Shown here: one piece after another, positions 60,247 to 64,000 of the stretch
How positions within the stretch are numbered: the stretch's first letter is position 1
Layout: each line of letters opens with the position of its first letter
Source: Spiractinospora alimapuensis
GTDB taxonomy: Bacteria > Actinomycetota > Actinomycetes > Streptosporangiales > Streptosporangiaceae
Reading direction: 5' to 3'
Length of the DNA stretch: 64,000 nt
Assembly: GCF_018437505.1 (NCBI RefSeq)
Contig: NZ_CP072467.1
Location: 1,240,001 to 1,304,000, forward strand
Notes under the pieces: generated by a model
Seen by the model: only the letters and a program-made list of their open reading frames with translations
Told to the model about the DNA's origin: nothing
Databases searched by the model: none
Program-made: the position numbers and the translations under genes

Positions 60247-60870
60247 GTGAACGACCAGCGTACAGAGCTACCCAACCGCCGGGCGGCCGCTCTGGAGCGG
60301 TCACTCAGAGTGCCCGTCCTTGTCGCCGCGATCCTCTCGGTCCCCGCAGTACTGTGTGCCCAGTTGGCCACGGGCACCGTGGCCTACGCCGGCTCGGTGG
60401 TCAACCTCGTGTCCGGGCTGGTGCTGTGGGCCGAGTGGATCCTGCTGATCCTGCTGGCCGAGAACAAGCGGGCCTGGCTGCGTGACCACGCGTGGGCGGG
60501 CGGCGTCGCGCTGGCGACCGTGCCGTCGGTGGCGCTGCTGCTGGGGCCGGTGCAGATCCTGCGGGTGGTGCTCGCGGTGATGGCGCTACCCATCACCCGC
60601 CTCACCCGGATCACCGAAGCCGGGACCGTGATCCCACGTCGGATGGGCCTCTCCGGGGCCTGGCGCGCCACCATCGTGACCGCCGCGATCGCCGTGACGG
60701 CCGTCGTGGCCGTCCTCCTTCTTACCGACCCGCACTCCGACAGCCGCGTCCTGTGGCGGATGATCATCGATGGGTGGGACCCGTGGCGGCTGCTGCTGAG
60801 CGCGGCCCTCATCACCGGTGCTGGCGCTGCCCTGACGGGGTACTACTGGCGTCGCTCGCGAACCCCCTGA
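60247..60870 (+). CDS. Integral membrane protein of unknown function
   Basis: A 207-residue protein with five or six hydrophobic segments. The stretch LVLWAEWILLILLAENKRAWL and VQILRVVLAVMALPITRLTRI recalls the S1-S4 part of voltage-gated channels, including spaced arginines, but no pore domain follows, and the resemblance may be superficial. TAGATT lies seven bases before the GTG, a typical leaderless promoter. The end overlaps the convergent NDH-2 gene by 59 bases. Confidence 0.65.
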   Translation: MNDQRTELPNRRAAALERSLRVPVLVAAILSVPAVLCAQLATGTVAYAGSVVNLVSGLVLWAEWILLILLAENKRAWLRDHAWAGGVALATVPSVALLLGPVQILRVVLAVMALPITRLTRITEAGTVIPRRMGLSGAWRATIVTAAIAVTAVVAVLLLTDPHSDSRVLWRMIIDGWDPWRLLLSAALITGAGAALTGYYWRRSRTP

Positions 60871-62218
60871 GCGGCGCGGTGGCCGCCTCCTGACGCACCT
60901 GCTCCGCGGTGAGGTACTGGTCGCGGGCGTCGTCGTCGGCGAAGGAGTCCACCGAGTTCAGCGCGAACCCGAGCCGCGACACCTCGCCCCCCAGCAGGTA
61001 GCGGATCGCCCAGTTGGCCGCGACCCGGGCACGTGCCGGGCCGGAGGGCAGCGAGATGAGGTGCTGGGCGCGTGTCACGGCCAAGCCAGGCAGACCGCTC
61101 AGCTCGAACCCGAACGGGCGCGCCACCGCGTCCTTCCCACTGAGGTCGACGACGAGGCCGAGGTCGCGGTGGTGGAAGTCGGTGAGGGGCTCCCCACGCA
61201 GCGAGGCGATCACGTTGTCGGCGGCGACGGGTCCCTGACGGGTGGCGACCTGCGCGGTGGGCGGGCACGCCGCGTGGTCCTCGTGCGCCGAAAGGTCGGG
61301 AACCGCGGCACTGTCGCCGATCGCGAGGATCTCGGGGTGTCCCGGCACCGAGAGGTCCGCGCGGACCTTCAATTTGCCGCGGTCGGTGGGCAGGCCGGTC
61401 GCCTCCATGAGCGGGCTGGGGGCGACGCCCGCGGTCCAGATGAGGGTGCGGCAGGGCAGGGTCCGGCCGTCGGTGAGTGTGACCTCGCGTTCGGTGATGT
61501 TGCTGACGCTCACGCCGAGCTCGACGTTCACCCCCCGCTTGCGCAGGACGGCCATCGCCCGGTTTCCCAGATCCTCGCCGAGTTCGGGCAGCAGTCGGGG
61601 CGCGATGTCGATGAGGTGCCAGTCGATGTTCGGGGCGATATCGGGATAGCGTCGCGCCGCCTCGGAGCACAGCAGTGCCATGGTGGCGGCCGTCTCCACC
61701 CCCGAGTACCCGCCGCCGACGACGATGAAGCGGCACCGCTCCTCTCGTTCGCGCGGGTCGTGGGAGGCGTCGGAGAGTTCCAGTTGGGCGAGCGCGTGGT
61801 CGCGCAGGTACACCGCCTCGGCGAGGTTCTTGTTCCCGTGGCCATAGGCGGTGAGCCCGGGGATGTCCAACGCGCGGGTCATACTGCCCGGGGCGAGCAC
61901 CAGCCGGTCGTAGCCGACGGCGGTGGTCTCTCCGGCGATCGTCCGTACGAGCACCATCTGCGACGCGGCGTCCACGCCGACGGCCTTGCCGGGCACGATT
62001 CGGGTGCGGGACAGGCGCCGATACAGCGACACCGCGATGGACTGCGGGGTCACCAGCCCGGACGCCACCTGCGGCAGCAGCGGCTGGTACAGCATGTAGT
62101 CGTCGGGCGTGATGAGGGTGATGTCGGCCGGCGTCCGCTGGCCGAGTCGTTGTTCGAGCCGCCGCAGTGTGGTGAAGCCGGCGAACCCGCCACCCACGAC
62201 GACGATGTGTGGCCGCAC
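60812..62218 (-). CDS. Type II NADH dehydrogenase-like FAD oxidoreductase
   Basis: A 468-residue NDH-2-type enzyme passing electrons from NADH to quinone without pumping protons. Two dinucleotide motifs are seen, IVVVGGGFAGFTTLRRL at the N-terminus for FAD and FIVVGGGYSGVETAATMAL near 170 for NADH. YMLYQPLLPQVASG and LIWTAGVAPSPLM, PEILAIGDSAAVPD follow as in the family. The C-terminal part should contact the membrane. A GTG start with GGGGGT upstream is used. Its 3' end overlaps the convergent membrane gene. Confidence 0.88.
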   Translation of the reverse strand: MRPHIVVVGGGFAGFTTLRRLEQRLGQRTPADITLITPDDYMLYQPLLPQVASGLVTPQSIAVSLYRRLSRTRIVPGKAVGVDAASQMVLVRTIAGETTAVGYDRLVLAPGSMTRALDIPGLTAYGHGNKNLAEAVYLRDHALAQLELSDASHDPREREERCRFIVVGGGYSGVETAATMALLCSEAARRYPDIAPNIDWHLIDIAPRLLPELGEDLGNRAMAVLRKRGVNVELGVSVSNITEREVTLTDGRTLPCRTLIWTAGVAPSPLMEATGLPTDRGKLKVRADLSVPGHPEILAIGDSAAVPDLSAHEDHAACPPTAQVATRQGPVAADNVIASLRGEPLTDFHHRDLGLVVDLSGKDAVARPFGFELSGLPGLAVTRAQHLISLPSGPARARVAANWAIRYLLGGEVSRLGFALNSVDSFADDDARDQYLTAEQVRQEAATAPLRGFASDASSTPSGQRQHR

Positions 62219-62321
62219 GATCGCACCCCCGTATGGCCGGACGTCTTCTGTGCCAGGGGTGCCCCACCAGCCCCTGGGTAAACGTTGGCACCGGTCGCGG
62301 ACCGCGTGGCAGCGGCCGTGC

Positions 62322-62924
62322 TCAGGCCTCCCGGGCGGTGTCGGCGAGCAACGCGGCGCGGCCCATCGCGCGCAGGAGGGGCGCCATGGACTCCCGTGGC
62401 ACCTGGCCTGTGCTGTGTGGTGTGGAGTTGAGCAGACCGAACACCCCGTGCACGGCGACGCGTAGTTCCGCGGGGTTCGCCCCGGGGCGCAGCGCCGCGA
62501 GGATCGCGACCCACTGTTCGATGTAGTCGCGCTGCAACCGTCGAATCTGGTGCCGGTCGGGGTCGGGGACGTTGCGCAACTCCCGGTCGTGCACCGTGAT
62601 CAGTGCCGACTCGGCGAGGGCGAAGTCGACGTGGCCGCGCAGCAACGCGTCCAGGGCAGCGGTGGCGTCGGGGGCGTTGGCGACACGCAGGCGGGCCCCA
62701 GCGGCGAGACGTTCGCTGACGTCCAACAGCATGGCCGACAACACCGCCTCCTTGCTGGTGAAGTGCCGGTAGAGCGCGGGGCCGGTCGTCCCGACCGCCC
62801 TGCCGAGTTCCTCTATGGTCACACCATGGAATCCGTGCGCCGCGAACAATCGGGCCGCGGCCCGCAGAATTGCGATACGGCGGGATTCGGTGTGGGGGGT
62901 GGGGCTCCCCACTCTCTGCGACAT
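62322..62924 (-). CDS. TetR-family regulator, divergent from carboxylase genes
   Basis: A 200-residue TetR protein: RIAILRAAARLFAAHGFHGV and IEELGRAVGTTGPALYRHF form the DNA-binding domain, the rest a ligand-binding helical domain typical of regulators of acyl-CoA metabolism. It is divergent from a 3-methylcrotonyl-CoA carboxylase beta gene; regulators in this position usually control branched-chain amino-acid breakdown. Two palindromes fill the 94-base gap. Function by context only. Confidence 0.85.
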   Translation of the reverse strand: MSQRVGSPTPHTESRRIAILRAAARLFAAHGFHGVTIEELGRAVGTTGPALYRHFTSKEAVLSAMLLDVSERLAAGARLRVANAPDATAALDALLRGHVDFALAESALITVHDRELRNVPDPDRHQIRRLQRDYIEQWVAILAALRPGANPAELRVAVHGVFGLLNSTPHSTGQVPRESMAPLLRAMGRAALLADTAREA

Positions 62925-62964
62925 TCACGGTCCTTCCTGTGTCGCCTGGCGCCCTGGACACCGA

Positions 62965-63007
62965 TAGTAGGCGCTACTACCATCGCGATGAGTTAATGGA
63001 CATTAAC
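62965..63007. promoter_or_regulatory. Two palindromes in the TetR/carboxylase promoter region
   Basis: TAGTAG-GCG-CTACTA (62965-62979) and GTTAATG-GA-CATTAAC (62992-63007) are both perfect. The second ends 11 bases before the carboxylase start and also has the size and symmetry of a TetR operator. They differ from each other, so two regulators or one operator plus a promoter element are possible. Confidence 0.6.
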
Positions 63008-63018
63008 GAAGGGGTTAG

Positions 63019-64000
63019 ATGACCGGCTCCCCTACTCTCGGTTCCTCGGTGGATTCCACGGCGAGCGCGTTCGCGCGATACGCCGAGGAAAACCGCGCGC
63101 TGGCCGCCCAGCTTCGACAGCGGGTGACGACGCCGCGCTCGGCGGATCGGAACGCGCACGCACGAAACACACAGATCGGGGCAAACTACTCCCCCGGGAG
63201 CGTGTCGACACCCTGCTCGACCGGGGTTCACCCTTCTTGGAGCTGTCTCCGCTGGCCGGATACGGACTGTACGGAGACGACGGCCAGGACGCCCCCGGCG
63301 CCGGGATCATCACCGGTGTCGGTCGTGTCGCTGGCCGAGAGGTCATGGTGGTCGCCAACGACGCGACCGTCAAGGGGGGAAGCTACTTCCCGATGACGGT
63401 GAAGAAGCACCTGCGTGCCCAGGAGGTGGCACTGCACAACCACCTCCCGTGCGTCTATCTCGTGGACTCCGGTGGCGCCTTCCTCCCCATGCAGGACGAC
63501 GTGTTTCCCGACCGAGAGCACTTCGGACGGATCTTCTACAACCAGGCCACGATGTCGGCGCGAGGCATCCCCCAGATCGCCGCCGTCCTGGGCTCCTGCA
63601 CCGCCGGTGGCGCCTACGTGCCCGCCATGAGCGACGAGGCGGTCATCGTGCGCGAGCAGGGCACGATCTTCCTGGGCGGCCCGCCCCTGGTGAAGGCCGC
63701 GACAGGGGAGGAGGTGACGGCCGAGGAGCTCGGTGGCGGCGACCTCCACTCGCGGGTCTCCGGCGTGACCGACCACCTGGCCGACGACGACGCCCACGCG
63801 CTGGAGATCGTGCGGGACATCGCGGGCACCCTGGCACCCCCCGACGCGCCCGCCTGGGACGTCGGCTCCCCCTGCCCACCGGCGCTCGACCCCCAGGACC
63901 TGTACGGCATCGTCCCCACGGACACCCGCACGCCCTACGACGTCCGCGAGGTCATCGCCCGCGTCGTGGACGCCAGTGAGTTCACCGAGTTCAAGGCCGA
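63019..64000 (+). pseudogene. 3-Methylcrotonyl-CoA carboxylase beta subunit, frameshifted, cut by window edge
   Basis: Carboxyltransferase subunit of leucine breakdown. After [18 protein letters not shown] and RQRVTT the annotated start frame is lost. A base is missing between 63132 and 63133; adding one restores [20 protein letters not shown] and on through [36 protein letters not shown] and [19 protein letters not shown], motifs specific for the methylcrotonyl type. That frame stays open to the window edge. GAAGGGG precedes the ATG. As with glnE, a sequencing error is as likely as a true lesion. Confidence 0.85.

Noticed and set aside
60812-60870. The 59-base overlap of convergent genes as an annotation mistake
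   Set aside because: Both proteins keep sensible sequence to their stops, and convergent 3' overlaps are normal in compact genomes.
12603-63018. tRNA, rRNA or riboswitch genes in the intergenic gaps
   Set aside because: I looked at gaps for cloverleaf, T-loop and known riboswitch core patterns and saw none. A covariance-model search would be needed to exclude weak cases.

Overview
The window is high-GC actinomycete DNA. Codon third positions are almost all G/C, and the gene content is typical of filamentous actinomycetes: F420-linked enzymes, a PaaX-type regulator, an XRE/DUF397/ATPase regulatory trio, DUF574-type methyltransferases, a very large LuxR (LAL) regulator and glnE with glnA2. A Nocardiopsis-like (Nocardiopsaceae) host is my inference from this content; no rRNA or other taxonomic marker is present. 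At least nine genes have a TANNNT-like -10 box only 6-8 bases before the start codon and no Shine-Dalgarno, which points to leaderless mRNAs.

Layout. (1) 1-8.6 kb: a catabolic cluster with a divergent PaaX-type regulator, acyl-CoA dehydrogenase, aryl-CoA ligase, a flavin monooxygenase/old-yellow-enzyme fusion of the 2-aminobenzoyl-CoA (or salicylyl-CoA) type, a kynurenine-formamidase-like hydrolase and an aromatic-acid MFS importer. It looks like aerobic CoA-dependent aromatic degradation, possibly fed by the kynurenine/anthranilate route. (2) 8.6-12.6 kb: glnE, broken by a single-base insertion, and a Gre-like factor with an atypical coiled coil. (3) 12.6-29.5 kb: an accessory stretch with a PucR regulator and paired operators, two VapBC-type toxin-antitoxin modules, an ArsR/M23 peptidase pair, an MFS exporter behind a leader-peptide/terminator attenuator, a WhiJ-like trio with two operators, two tandem methyltransferase paralogues and a LysR/YeiH pair.

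(4) 29.6-33.7 kb: nadE, a non-adenylylatable glutamine synthetase (glnA2) and a HAD phosphatase. Together with glnE, panB and map these follow a conserved actinobacterial neighbourhood. (5) 33.7-43.9 kb: a PhzF protein, an IS481 transposase remnant, a VOC protein translationally coupled to the LAL regulator, a TetR/MFS pair, panB and an Rpn-like nuclease. (6) 44-50 kb: an F420-dependent oxidoreductase, a metal-receptor protein, npdG, map and an LD-carboxypeptidase. (7) 50-60 kb: membrane proteins, a CopD-CtaG fusion, ald, a repeat-bearing gene desert, an enolase-superfamily protein that has lost most catalytic residues, sodA, a HAD hydrolase and csoR with its box. (8) 60-64 kb: NDH-2, and a TetR regulator divergent from a frameshifted 3-methylcrotonyl-CoA carboxylase beta gene that runs off the end.

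Two conserved genes, glnE and the carboxylase beta subunit, carry single-base frameshifts. They may be sequencing errors or real lesions. The most interesting leads are the attenuator before the MFS exporter at 18.4 kb, the enolase-fold pseudoenzyme at 56.5 kb, the composition of the aromatic-CoA operon, the Gre-like factor without the usual tip, and a 69-base intergenic repeat present twice.
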